A stretch of 64,000 bases of DNA from Candidatus Poribacteria bacterium (lineage in GTDB: Bacteria; Poribacteria; WGA-4E; PCPOR2b): NCBI GenBank assembly GCA_003635265.1, contig PYIZ01000040.1, positions 1 through 64,000 of the forward strand. Reading direction: 5' to 3'. The position numbers and the translations under genes are program-made. Within the stretch, counting starts at the first letter, position 1. Every line of letters begins with the position of its first letter. Positions 8,653 to 16,841 of this stretch are shown here, one piece after another. The notes under the pieces are model-generated. The model had not been told where the DNA came from and made no database searches. It saw only the letters and a list, made by a program, of their open reading frames with translations.

Positions 8653-8763
8653 CCGGGCATGAACGGGCAGACCGAAACAGTCTAAACCCGCTTGGTGCCT
8701 AATGTTGATAAATGCCCGGAAAAGGCGGGATTAAGAAACTTGGGGTTGCCCGTTTCTTAATCC
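8653..8763 (+). ncRNA. Structured leader upstream of the propeller glycosidase-like gene
   Basis: CCGGGCAT (8653-8660) pairs with ATGCCCGG (8712-8719). This stem encloses CGGG/CCCG and AGAC/GTCT stems with the loop CGAAACA. A second 12-bp perfect stem follows, GGATTAAGAAAC (8728-8739) with GTTTCTTAATCC (8752-8763). The unit ends about 65 nt before the Shine-Dalgarno of the gene at 8847. It could be a cis-regulatory RNA or a folded mobile repeat; no known class was recognised. Confidence 0.45.
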
Positions 8764-8846
8764 TACCCCCTGATAAGGGAAAGGATTTGAGCGTTGAACT
8801 GCCTAACTCCTAACAATATCAAAAATCAACAAGGAGGTCTTTGCCA

Positions 8847-10316
8847 ATGATATCTATCGCTTCCGCAATGCTTACGCTATCAAGAGATGCAATGACACAA
8901 GCGATTTCACCCATCGACATCGGCAATCGGCTAGAACTGTTCGTCGACGATTATCTGATTGATGAAATAGCTGGCGCAACCCAACGGTTACACCATCCGC
9001 AACCACAAGACGTTGCCTGTGTTCATGATAATCCGTGGGAGGGTAGCACCTGCGGTTATAAAACCGTGTTCCAAGATGGCGATCTTTATCGGATGTATTA
9101 CCGGGGGAGTCACGTCATTTATACAACTGAGGGCTTTGACAATGATCACCACCCGCAGGTGGTCTGCTACGCCGAGAGCCACGATGGGATACACTGGACC
9201 AAACCGGAACTTGGCTTGATTGAGTTTGATGGCGGGAAGCAGAACAACATCATCTGGGAAGGAATTGGATCTCACAACTTCGCGCCTTTTAAGGACGAGA
9301 ATCCGGATTGCAAGCCGGACGAAAAGTACAAGGCACTCGGTTCAGCTGAACGCGCCTTGTATGCGTTCAAATCCGCTGATGGCATCCACTGGTCACTCAT
9401 GAGCGATGAGCCTGTAATCACCAAAGGTGCATTTGACTCACAGAACCTCGCTTTTTGGGATACGGTACGCGGCGAATACCGTGAATACCATCGCGATTTC
9501 CGTGACGGACGCGACATCCGCACAGGAACATCGAAAGATTTCCTCAACTGGTCTGATCCTGAATGGCTAGACTATTCGCCGAGTCGTGTGAGCGAACTGT
9601 ATACAAATCAGATTATCCCATATTACCGCGCCCCGCATATCTTCCTCGGCTTTCCAACCCGATATACCGATCGCGGGTGGACGGAATCGACGAAAGCTCT
9701 GCCCGAGTTAGAGTATCGCCGTCTCCGAGGCTATGTATCTGAGCGCGAGGGGACAGCCGTGACCGATGGAATGTTCATGAGCAGCCGTGATGGGAATCAT
9801 TTCAACGTTTGGCCCGAATCATTTATCCGTCCCGGCTTGCGGTTGAGAGGTAACTGGTTCTACGGTGACAACTATCAGAATTGGGGGTTGGTCGAGACAG
9901 AATCGCATATTGATGGTGCGCCCGATGAGATTTCCATCTATGCGAGTGAAGATTCGCATCAAGGGGATGATTGTCGATATCGGCGTTACACAATCCGAAT
10001 TGATGGATTTGTCTCAATGCAGGGGCCGTTGAGCGGTGGGGAATTTGTAACAAAGCCGCTGACCTTCAAAGGAGATCAGTTCGCCATTAACTTCTCAACC
10101 TCTGGGGCGGGCAGTATTCAGGTCGAAATTCAAGATGCGTCTGGCAACGCCATCCCCGGTTTCGGATTGGACGATTGTCCAGAGGTTTTCGGTGATGACC
10201 TCCAACGGATAGTAAAGTGGAAGAACGGCACAGATGTGAGTCGGCTTTCAGGGCAGCCCATCCGTTTGCGGTTCCTGTTAAAAGATGCAGACCTCTATTC
10301 AATTCGATTCAGTTGA
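8847..10316 (+). CDS. Five-bladed propeller glycosidase-like protein (GH32/43-type fold)
   Basis: The predicted 489-residue protein has the repeated pattern of family 32/43-type propellers: an early LELFVDDYLID segment, VVCYAESHDGIHWTKP, YAFKSADGIHWSLMSDEP and FMSSRDGNHFNVWPESFIRPG. The C-terminal third is a beta-sandwich. Such proteins are abundant in planctomycete- and Poribacteria-like genomes, mostly without assayed activity. I chose the ATG at 8847 because AAGGAGG (8831-8837) lies 9 nt upstream; an in-frame TTG at 8841 is only 3 nt from it. No clear signal peptide is seen. It stands alone behind the structured leader and is followed by a bidirectional terminator. Confidence 0.7.
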   Translation: MISIASAMLTLSRDAMTQAISPIDIGNRLELFVDDYLIDEIAGATQRLHHPQPQDVACVHDNPWEGSTCGYKTVFQDGDLYRMYYRGSHVIYTTEGFDNDHHPQVVCYAESHDGIHWTKPELGLIEFDGGKQNNIIWEGIGSHNFAPFKDENPDCKPDEKYKALGSAERALYAFKSADGIHWSLMSDEPVITKGAFDSQNLAFWDTVRGEYREYHRDFRDGRDIRTGTSKDFLNWSDPEWLDYSPSRVSELYTNQIIPYYRAPHIFLGFPTRYTDRGWTESTKALPELEYRRLRGYVSEREGTAVTDGMFMSSRDGNHFNVWPESFIRPGLRLRGNWFYGDNYQNWGLVETESHIDGAPDEISIYASEDSHQGDDCRYRRYTIRIDGFVSMQGPLSGGEFVTKPLTFKGDQFAINFSTSGAGSIQVEIQDASGNAIPGFGLDDCPEVFGDDLQRIVKWKNGTDVSRLSGQPIRLRFLLKDADLYSIRFS

Positions 10317-10350
10317 TGCCTTGCATTCCGTAGTAGATATAAAAATAAAA

Positions 10351-10379
10351 AGACCGGGTTTTCTTGCAAAACCCGGTCT
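10351..10379. terminator. Bidirectional rho-independent terminator
   Basis: A 12-bp perfect stem AGACCGGGTTTT / AAAACCCGGTCT with a 5-nt loop lies between two convergent genes. On the minus strand it is followed by TTTTATTTTTA, on the plus strand by CTTTGCTT, so it is strongest for the aldo/keto reductase gene. Confidence 0.85.
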
Positions 10380-10427
10380 CTTTGCTTATGCTTGCTGAAG
10401 TAGTCAGTCGGATTAATTAGCGGTAGC

Positions 10428-11450
10428 TTAGGGGGTAGGTGCGTCTTCGCGCAGCAATCCTTCTGCCTTTAGTTCACTCCAAAGATCCGCAGGGATGGGG
10501 TGTTCAAATATTTCTACATTCGATTGAACATGCTCTGGCATGAGCCCGCCCGGAATGGCTGCGGCGACGATTGGATGCGCCAATGGGAACTGTAATGCTG
10601 CTGCCCTTAGCGGCACGTTATGCCGATCACAAACCGCTTGAATGCGCCGTGTTTTTTCCAATACTTCAGGGGGCGCTGGGGCATAGGCGTAATACGCATT
10701 CTCCGTCGGACCTGTCGCTAGAATACCAGAGGCAAACACCGCACCAATCACCACACCGACGCCGCGTTCCTCGCACTGTGGAAATTCAGCGTCTAAAACA
10801 TCCTGATCCAACAATGTATACGGCATCGCAACGATAAAGAAATCGAGATCTACCATCTCCAAGAAGCGCGGGATGGTGCCCATCTGATTCACGCCAGCCC
10901 CTATCCCTTTTATCTGTCCACTAGAACGAAGTTCCTCAAGTGCCCGCCAACCGCTGGTACCGAGCTGCACCATGTGAGCGTTGATCCGTGTATCGTTCAC
11001 GTGAAACATGTGATCGAGATCGTGGATGAGCAGAAGATCAATAGAGTTCAAACTGAGCCGCTGGAGACTGTCTTCAAAAGAGCGCATGACCCCATCGTAG
11101 CTATAGTCAAAATAGAGATCGAAGGGCAGGCCTCCCGCCCACATCCCTTTGTCGAAATTATCGGGATCGCGCGTCGCCCGCAGCACACGCCCAATCTTCG
11201 TAGAAAGCACAAACTCATTGCGTGGCTGTTGACGGAGAAAATGTCCGAAACGATGCTCACTTTTCCCGTAGCCGTAGAACGGTGCCGTATCGAAGTAGCG
11301 CAAGCCGGCATCCCATGCCGCTTGCAGTGTCCCCTGCGCTTGTGTCTCACTGAGAATCTCAAAGAGATCTCCGAGTGGTGCCCCGCCAAAACCCAAATTG
11401 GTTAAGGCAACCCCTGTACGTCCCAAGTTGCTTGTTGCCATGTTACCCAT
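10428..11450 (-). CDS. Aldo/keto reductase, aldose-dehydrogenase-like
   Basis: This 340-residue enzyme of the aldo/keto reductase superfamily has the catalytic set D54, Y59, K85 and H143, seen in FDTAPFYGYG, STKIG and LLIHDLD. The start GRTGVALTNLGFGGAPLG and the length fit the D-threo-aldose 1-dehydrogenase / L-fucose dehydrogenase-like branch, which oxidises free aldoses with NAD(P). The substrate is inferred, not shown. GGAGG stands 8 nt before the ATG; a second in-frame ATG follows at codon 4. It is convergent with the propeller gene, shares a terminator with it, and follows the epimerase gene on the same strand. Confidence 0.85.
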   Translation of the reverse strand: MGNMATSNLGRTGVALTNLGFGGAPLGDLFEILSETQAQGTLQAAWDAGLRYFDTAPFYGYGKSEHRFGHFLRQQPRNEFVLSTKIGRVLRATRDPDNFDKGMWAGGLPFDLYFDYSYDGVMRSFEDSLQRLSLNSIDLLLIHDLDHMFHVNDTRINAHMVQLGTSGWRALEELRSSGQIKGIGAGVNQMGTIPRFLEMVDLDFFIVAMPYTLLDQDVLDAEFPQCEERGVGVVIGAVFASGILATGPTENAYYAYAPAPPEVLEKTRRIQAVCDRHNVPLRAAALQFPLAHPIVAAAIPGGLMPEHVQSNVEIFEHPIPADLWSELKAEGLLREDAPTP

Positions 11451-11590
11451 TAGTGTTCCTCCAAACTAAATTGGTATCTGTTGTCAATAAAATGATCCTA
11501 AATTCATGCCTTGGATGCCAATGATTTTCTCACAATCCTCAGCAGACTTCAATCATTTTTTATTTCAAGTTACTCTTTGCGGGACTGAAA

Positions 11591-12313
11591 TTAAAGATCC
11601 GCATCAAATCTATATACCGGCTCCCAACCCAGCAGCCTCTCTGTCCGCGCCACATCCCCTTTTTTATAGCCCCCCGGTGTGGCAAATACATAAAAACAAT
11701 CATAGCTAATATCCGATGCCTCTAGGGCGCATTTTAGCGCGGACGCAACATCCCGTCTATCAATCGTGCCATAATAGTAGCCGTTTACAGGATGACCATC
11801 GGTCGTAACCATTTCATCTGAATCAATGATGCCCCACGGTCGAATACATGCAATGGAAAGACCGTGTTGTTCATGATAATTCCGGGCGAGTTCTTCTTGC
11901 ACCAGCTTAGAAAGATCATAGGAGCTAGCGGCTTTGAGTGGATATAGGTCGTACGTGAGGAACGTGTCCTCCGGATAGCCACCATGAACCGCTCCACTAG
12001 AGGTGTGGATGAATCGCTGGATCTGGCATACACGGGCAGCTTCAAGCAGGTTGAACATACCCCGTACATTAATATCAAAACCGGGACCGTCCATCCCATA
12101 ACTGCCATTGGGTGCCATAATCGTATTCACAACCGCATCATGGCCCGCCATCACGGCTTCAAGCGTTGTATAATCAAGCACATCCCCTTGAACAACGTGG
12201 TCGTATTCGTCCACCGGACGAATGTCAAAGGCAGTCACTTCATGGTCTTGGTTCAAAATATCGACTGCAGCACGTCCCACAAAGCCGGCTGCGCCTGTCA
12301 ACAATATTTTCAT
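11591..12313 (-). CDS. NAD-dependent epimerase/dehydratase (extended SDR)
   Basis: The 240-residue protein has the extended short-chain dehydrogenase nucleotide motif TGAAGFVG at its N-terminus, a TSSGAVHGG strand carrying the catalytic Ser, and Y132-x3-K136 (SSYDLSKLVQE). It is shorter than nucleotide-sugar epimerases (about 310-340), suggesting a compact sugar or sugar-acid oxidoreductase such as the uronate dehydrogenase-like group. A GAGGG lies upstream of the ATG. It may be co-transcribed with the aldo/keto reductase gene 140 nt further on. Confidence 0.8.
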   Translation of the reverse strand: MKILLTGAAGFVGRAAVDILNQDHEVTAFDIRPVDEYDHVVQGDVLDYTTLEAVMAGHDAVVNTIMAPNGSYGMDGPGFDINVRGMFNLLEAARVCQIQRFIHTSSGAVHGGYPEDTFLTYDLYPLKAASSYDLSKLVQEELARNYHEQHGLSIACIRPWGIIDSDEMVTTDGHPVNGYYYGTIDRRDVASALKCALEASDISYDCFYVFATPGGYKKGDVARTERLLGWEPVYRFDADL

Positions 12314-12474
12314 AATCGTAATTCCCTCGGTTTATACGTTCAATTATTGATGAGAAGATATAGTGTCTGTTAATATGCTGCATGTTTCAAGTTTACCTAA
12401 CAAATTATTGTTCATAACCCCTCGACTTGTCAAGAGATTGACCAGCGAGATTATTGGGAGACATAATTTTTCCG

Positions 12475-12503
12475 TTGACGCTACACCGAAGCATCTGTAT
12501 GAT
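12475..12503 (+). promoter_or_regulatory. Promoter of the SDR/BtpA gene pair
   Basis: TTGACG (12475-12480) and TATGAT (12498-12503) are 17 nt apart, about 130 nt upstream of the SDR start. The rest of the 12314-12631 gap between the divergent genes shows no supported gene. Confidence 0.55.
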
Positions 12504-12631
12504 AAACGCTTTGAGGTGAAAACCTCGCTATTCTATGGCGTGGAGGAAAACAGTGCGCTTATTTTATATGCGTTAAACGAAATCCAATAAATTGATCTTA
12601 TAAAAATAAAGCCAAAGGAAATCAAATAATA

Positions 12632-13438
12632 ATGGAAAACAGCGGGACACGGTTAGCAGGTAAAGTCGCTATTGTCACCGGGGCGGGGAGTCGTACCCCG
12701 ATAGATGGCGTTGGACGGGCGACATCAGTTCTATTTACTAGACAGGGTGCTAAGGTTTTGTTGGTAGACCGAAATCTCGAAAATGCCGAGAAAACCCTTG
12801 CTGCGATTGAGGAGGAAGGTGGAGAGGCGTCCATTTTCGTCGGCGATGTTTCCCAAAACGATGACTGTCAAGCGATGGCTGAAGCAGCCGTTGAGCGATA
12901 CGGTGAACTACATATCCTATTTAATAGTGCCGCCATCGGTGGTGCAGGGACGGTCGTTGATGTAGATCCAGATGTTTGGGATGATGTGATGGCGGTTAAT
13001 CTCAAGGGTATGATGCTGGCATCTAAACACGCCATACCCAAGATGATTGAAGCGGGTGGAGGCTCGATTGTCAATATTGCTTCGATTGATGGGCTGCGGG
13101 CAAATATCTGGCGCAACATCCCCTACGCTGTATCAAAAGGTGGTGCGGTCTCCTTGACGCGCAATATGGCGGTACATCATGGGCGGGATAACATTCGAGT
13201 CAACTGCATCGCACCGGGTCACATTTACGCCCCAATGACGACCACCATTTCCGATGAACTGCGCGATCTCCGTCGTCGATCAGGTCCGTTGGGAACAGAA
13301 GGCACCGCTTGGGACATTGCATGGGCAGGGTTGTTCCTCGCCAGCGATGAGTCCCGCTGGATTTCCGGCGTGCTGCTTCCCATTGATGCGGGTCTACTTG
13401 CAACAACGCCGCTGGCGATGTTATCACATTTGCAGTGA
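12632..13438 (+). CDS. Short-chain dehydrogenase/reductase (classical SDR)
   Basis: The 268-residue protein carries a TGAGS..PIDGVGRA variant of the TGxxxGxG cofactor loop (widened by several residues), NSAAIGG, catalytic S151 and Y165-x3-K169 (YAVSKGG). These identify a classical NAD(P)-dependent SDR of the 3-oxoacyl-ACP-reductase-like type. The longer glycine loop is slightly unusual. AAAGGA lies about 12 nt before the ATG. Only 34 nt separate it from the BtpA-family gene, so the two are probably co-transcribed from the promoter at 12475. Confidence 0.85.
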   Translation: MENSGTRLAGKVAIVTGAGSRTPIDGVGRATSVLFTRQGAKVLLVDRNLENAEKTLAAIEEEGGEASIFVGDVSQNDDCQAMAEAAVERYGELHILFNSAAIGGAGTVVDVDPDVWDDVMAVNLKGMMLASKHAIPKMIEAGGGSIVNIASIDGLRANIWRNIPYAVSKGGAVSLTRNMAVHHGRDNIRVNCIAPGHIYAPMTTTISDELRDLRRRSGPLGTEGTAWDIAWAGLFLASDESRWISGVLLPIDAGLLATTPLAMLSHLQ

Positions 13439-13472
13439 TGGTCACCTTCTGCGAGGGAAAGATTTTAGCAAT

Positions 13473-14273
13473 ATGCAAGGAATCAATCAGTTGTTTGATC
13501 AGCCCAAACCGATCATCGGCGTGATCCACCTGCCCCCACTGATCGGCAGCCCCCAATCAACCCAACTCTTCCATGAAATTCGCGCTCGTGCGCTCTCGGA
13601 TGCCGAGACGCTAATTGATAATGGAATTGACGGAGTCATCATTGAAAATTACGGGGATGTGCCCTTCTCATCGGATAGCGTCGAACCCCATACCGTTGCA
13701 GCACTAGCCCTCGTTGCGGACGAGATTCGAGAACGCTACCCCCAGACGCCGATTGGACTCAACGTCCTACGCAACGACGCAAAATCGGCGATAGCAATCG
13801 CGACGGTTACGGAGGCAAACTTTATCCGTGTGAACGTCCACACCGGCGCAATGCTCACCGACCAAGGTCTTATCCAAGGGAAAGCGCACGAAACCTTGCG
13901 CTACCGGTTGTTCCTCAAAAGCGAGGTTAAAATTTTCGCGGATATTGCCGTGAAACATGCCGTGCCACTTGCCCCGATCGATATCCTCGCAAGTGCGGGG
14001 GATACCTATCATCGTGGACTTGCCGACGCACTGATCGTTACAGGAACAGCAACGGGCAAAAGCACCGATCTCGATCAACTAAAAACTGTGAAATCAGCGG
14101 TTCCTCAAGCTAGTATCTTCGCTGGCAGTGGAGTGACAACCGATAACCTCACCGAAGTTTTGCAGTATGCGGGTGGGGTTATTGTCGGCACCTCGATTAA
14201 GCGCGACGGTGTGACGACAAACGCCGTTGACGCAGATCGTGTACGCGCACTGATCAGGGCACGTGAAGGGTAA
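13473..14273 (+). CDS. BtpA/SgcQ family protein
   Basis: The product (266 residues from the ATG at 13473) matches the BtpA family: PIIGVIHLPPLIGSPQS at the start, DGVIIENYGDVPF, IGLNVLRNDA, RVNVHTGAMLTDQG, and a C-terminal GSGVTTDN and VGTSIKRDG. The fold is a TIM barrel. BtpA was named for photosystem I assembly in cyanobacteria, but in heterotrophs the family (including SgcQ) sits with sugar metabolism genes and probably acts as an aldolase- or epimerase-like enzyme. A longer open frame begins at 13254 but overlaps the SDR gene and lacks homologous sequence, so the later start is preferred. Confidence 0.8.
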   Translation: MQGINQLFDQPKPIIGVIHLPPLIGSPQSTQLFHEIRARALSDAETLIDNGIDGVIIENYGDVPFSSDSVEPHTVAALALVADEIRERYPQTPIGLNVLRNDAKSAIAIATVTEANFIRVNVHTGAMLTDQGLIQGKAHETLRYRLFLKSEVKIFADIAVKHAVPLAPIDILASAGDTYHRGLADALIVTGTATGKSTDLDQLKTVKSAVPQASIFAGSGVTTDNLTEVLQYAGGVIVGTSIKRDGVTTNAVDADRVRALIRAREG

Positions 14274-14324
14274 ATACTCCCGAAAATCCAAAACATGTAT
14301 CACGGTCAGACGCTGATGGTGTAG

Positions 14325-15227
14325 TTACGCTGCCAATGCATTCATGAGATCGGTGTGGGCAAGATGCCAATCCTCGATATGGTTGAGGAGCACCGCAGAG
14401 TTAAGTGTGCCGTCATCTTCGCGTCCAACTGTCGCGTGAATCTCTATCCGCTTCTCATCCCTGTGGATACGGTTGCGGATAAAGGTGTTCCACTCATCCG
14501 CTTTTTCCCGGTCAATTTCACCGCCATTCTGTTCTAGTACCCACGCCTCAAACTGAGTGTAGCTAGGCAGGTTTTCACGGACATAGGCGACGGCATCGGC
14601 GGGTTCGATTCCAAGTACGCGTAAGACTCGAGGGTCCAATCCGTTTTCGGTCATATCCGGATAGTCCGGGTGAAGTTTGCCTTTTGCTTTAAGTAGGATT
14701 TTAATCCAAGTTCGGGGCAACTGGCAAACCTCCAAAGCGCCGTAATCAATATTTGCAATCAGTGGTACAACACGACCAGTGAGCGCCGCAAAATCATTAT
14801 CCAAGTTACGCTCATAAAATAGCTGCCAATCCTGTAAGTTATTCAGAATCACAGCGGACGTGATGCCCGCATCGTCAGGAAGCCCAATATCACTGTACGT
14901 CTCTTCAATTTTTGCTGGACGGTGATCACGAGATCGGAGTTGTTCATTCCAATCTGCCACGGCCTGTTGGTCAATCTCGCCACCTTTTTGCTGGAGAATC
15001 CAAGCCTCAAATTCGAGATAGTTCGGCATATTGTCTCGCAGGTAAGAGAGCGTTGTCTCTTTGTCCAAATCTAAAAGTTCGAGGATCGATGTATCAAGTC
15101 CACCGCTACAATCGGGATATTCTGCATCAAGCAGCCCCGCTTTTCTGAGGGTAACTTTCCACCAAAAACGCGGAAGCTGACAGGCACCTAAGAGACCATA
15201 ACCGATGTTACTGATAAGGGGAACCAT
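14325..15227 (-). CDS. Duplicated DUF5069-like protein
   Basis: This 300-residue protein consists of two tandem copies of about 140 residues. Each has (V)PLI(S/A)NI(G/D)YG, a (A/V)CQLPR motif, a Lys-rich helix ending in a YPD segment, LD..(I/V)L..LGI/LDL and an (E)AWVL(E)Q(N/K)GGEID pattern. This layout resembles DUF5069, a family of unknown function, normally present as one copy per protein. No signal peptide or membrane segment is seen. AAGGAG stands close before the ATG. It is convergent with the BtpA-family gene. I cannot propose a reaction. Confidence 0.55.
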   Translation of the reverse strand: MVPLISNIGYGLLGACQLPRFWWKVTLRKAGLLDAEYPDCSGGLDTSILELLDLDKETTLSYLRDNMPNYLEFEAWILQQKGGEIDQQAVADWNEQLRSRDHRPAKIEETYSDIGLPDDAGITSAVILNNLQDWQLFYERNLDNDFAALTGRVVPLIANIDYGALEVCQLPRTWIKILLKAKGKLHPDYPDMTENGLDPRVLRVLGIEPADAVAYVRENLPSYTQFEAWVLEQNGGEIDREKADEWNTFIRNRIHRDEKRIEIHATVGREDDGTLNSAVLLNHIEDWHLAHTDLMNALAA

Positions 15228-15367
15228 ATTATGCTCCTTGTCTTAGTTGTCCTAATGTGAAATTAGTAAATTTGCTACTAACTTTTTTCGATTCCAAAGG
15301 TTGTTTTGTTCATTGTATCATGATTTTACTGACTACATCAACCTCCAGATGGAGTTTCTATTTAGCC

Positions 15368-15396
15368 TTGACAATCTAGGGCGTTTGGCATATTCT
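15368..15396 (+). promoter_or_regulatory. Promoter of moaB
   Basis: TTGACA (15368-15373) and TATTCT (15391-15396) are 17 nt apart, 56 nt upstream of the moaB start codon. Confidence 0.6.
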
Positions 15397-15452
15397 ATAC
15401 CCATAGGATTTTTGAATAAATTTCATAGTATCCAATTCTGAGGAGAACAGAG

Positions 15453-15977
15453 ATGGCCGAAAAAACTTCAGCGAGCACCGAGCAGCATCGGGAGATGGCT
15501 GCAGAACACGGTTCCGTGCTCGTAGCAATCGTCACCGTCAGCGATACGCGCACACCGGAAACAGATAAGAACGCAGCATACCTCCGAGAACAACTAGCAG
15601 CAGGCGGAAATGAGGTCGTGGGATATCGCATTATTAAGGATGAGCCGGATCAGGTCAAGGCGGTACTGGACGAGTTCGCAGCAGGCGACGCGCGCATGAT
15701 TCTTTTCAATGGTGGCACGGGCATCGCCCCGCGTGATACAACCTTTGACGTATTGGATCAAGCCCTAGAGAAAACCCTACCCGGTTTTGGGGAACTCTTC
15801 CGAATGTTCAGTTATGATCAAGTCGGAGCGGCAGCGATGCTATCGCGTGCTACCGCTGGCGTGTACCGGGGGAAAGTGGTTATTTCGACACCCGGCTCAA
15901 CAGCTGCGGTGCAGTTGGCGTGGGAAAAACTGATTGGACCGGAGTTGCAGCATCTGGCATGGGAAGTCGGACGATAA
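15453..15977 (+). CDS. moaB: Molybdenum cofactor biosynthesis protein B (MoaB/Mog family)
   Basis: The 174-residue protein has the MogA/MoaB fold signatures [32 protein letters not shown] and a C-terminal [17 protein letters not shown]. The family adenylylates molybdopterin before molybdenum insertion; MoaB and Mog are hard to separate by sequence alone, but the short length and the SDTR..ETD segment favour MoaB. GAGGAG lies 8 nt before the ATG. No other molybdopterin gene is adjacent. Confidence 0.85.
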   Translation: MAEKTSASTEQHREMAAEHGSVLVAIVTVSDTRTPETDKNAAYLREQLAAGGNEVVGYRIIKDEPDQVKAVLDEFAAGDARMILFNGGTGIAPRDTTFDVLDQALEKTLPGFGELFRMFSYDQVGAAAMLSRATAGVYRGKVVISTPGSTAAVQLAWEKLIGPELQHLAWEVGR

Positions 15978-15995
15978 GAAAATAGAAACGTTTTG

Positions 15996-16259
15996 TTATT
16001 CCGGATTCTTTTCCTTTGCCAATTGATGGCAAATGTGGCAGCTGCCAACATTAAGATGCGGCATAGTTGGTGATTGCTCGGTCCCACGGAGATGACACTT
16101 CAGACAAGCGGCTGGATCTGTGTAAATCTGGTGGTCTGGAATGTCGGAACGGGCAGGCGCTGCGTTGAAGAAAAGGATGATCATTACAATTGTAAAAATA
16201 GCTCCGATGACGCTAACAATAATCAACAGCGTTCGGGCACTGGCTTCTTCCGTTGGCAC
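15996..16259 (-). CDS. Small membrane-anchored diheme cytochrome c
   Basis: This 87-residue protein has one hydrophobic membrane segment (about residues 11-32) and two CxxCH heme c sites, C52-x2-C55-H56 and C74-x2-C77-H78. His43, His68 or the neighbouring His residues could give distal ligands. The layout fits a tiny anchored periplasmic electron carrier, reminiscent of the small subunits of nitrate or nitrite respiratory chains, but no partner enzyme is nearby. The start is a GTG with AGGA 8 nt upstream. It ends 18 nt from the end of moaB, on the opposite strand. Confidence 0.75.
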   Translation of the reverse strand: MPTEEASARTLLIIVSVIGAIFTIVMIILFFNAAPARSDIPDHQIYTDPAACLKCHLRGTEQSPTMPHLNVGSCHICHQLAKEKNPE

Positions 16260-16306
16260 GTTTTAGTCCTTTTAGTTTGCTGAAATCAAGATAGGAAACT
16301 CGAAAA

Positions 16307-16783
16307 TTGAAATGGAAAATTGAAGTTAGTTACAAACCTGAAACACCGGATGCTATCGGACAAGGTATCCTTCAGGATATCGCTGATCTCGGACTGACCG
16401 GTGTAGAATCCGTGCACACCGTTCAAATCTATTGGATCGAAGGAGACATTAATTCTCATACAATTGAACGCATCGGTGCGGAACTGCTCGCCGATCCGGT
16501 GACGCAGAATTATGTCTATAGTCGTTCCGACAATCATACCCCAAAACAAGGTGATGGTTCCGTATGGACCATCGAGGTACGGTTGAAACCGGGGGTAACG
16601 GATGCTGTGGGTGATAGTGTTCTCAAAGGGCTACGTGATATGGGGGTTCCAGATGTCCAAACTGCACAGACAGGACAGAAGTACCGGATACACGGAGACT
16701 TAGATCAACCCAAACTTGAAATGATTGCACAACAACTCCTCGCAAATGACGTTATACAAATATTTGAGATCTGGCAAGGCTAG
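16307..16783 (+). CDS. Tandem PurS-like protein
   Basis: Two PurS-like domains of about 75 residues each (about 1-78 and 85-158) follow one another. Both carry [KI]IEV..KP.[TV].DA[IV]G...L..[LM]G.[TP].V...[HT][TA].[QK]Y.I.GD[IL]. PurS is the small subunit that bridges PurL and PurQ in FGAM synthetase, and acts as a dimer. A covalent tandem would therefore mimic that dimer. No purL or purQ is adjacent, so participation in purine synthesis is inferred. The start is a TTG with AGGAAA about 10 nt upstream. Confidence 0.65.
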   Translation: MKWKIEVSYKPETPDAIGQGILQDIADLGLTGVESVHTVQIYWIEGDINSHTIERIGAELLADPVTQNYVYSRSDNHTPKQGDGSVWTIEVRLKPGVTDAVGDSVLKGLRDMGVPDVQTAQTGQKYRIHGDLDQPKLEMIAQQLLANDVIQIFEIWQG

Positions 16784-16841
16784 TGAATTCCTTTGACCAT
16801 GACCATCGAAGTGTATAAACCAGCTAGCAATAATCATGACA

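Noticed and set aside
12363..12590. Open frame of 75 codons between the epimerase and the SDR gene
   Set aside because: No Shine-Dalgarno, and it overlaps the SDR promoter; the residues show no family likeness.
13254..13472. Longer start for the BtpA-family gene
   Set aside because: Overlaps the end of the SDR gene; homology to the family begins at the ATG 13473.
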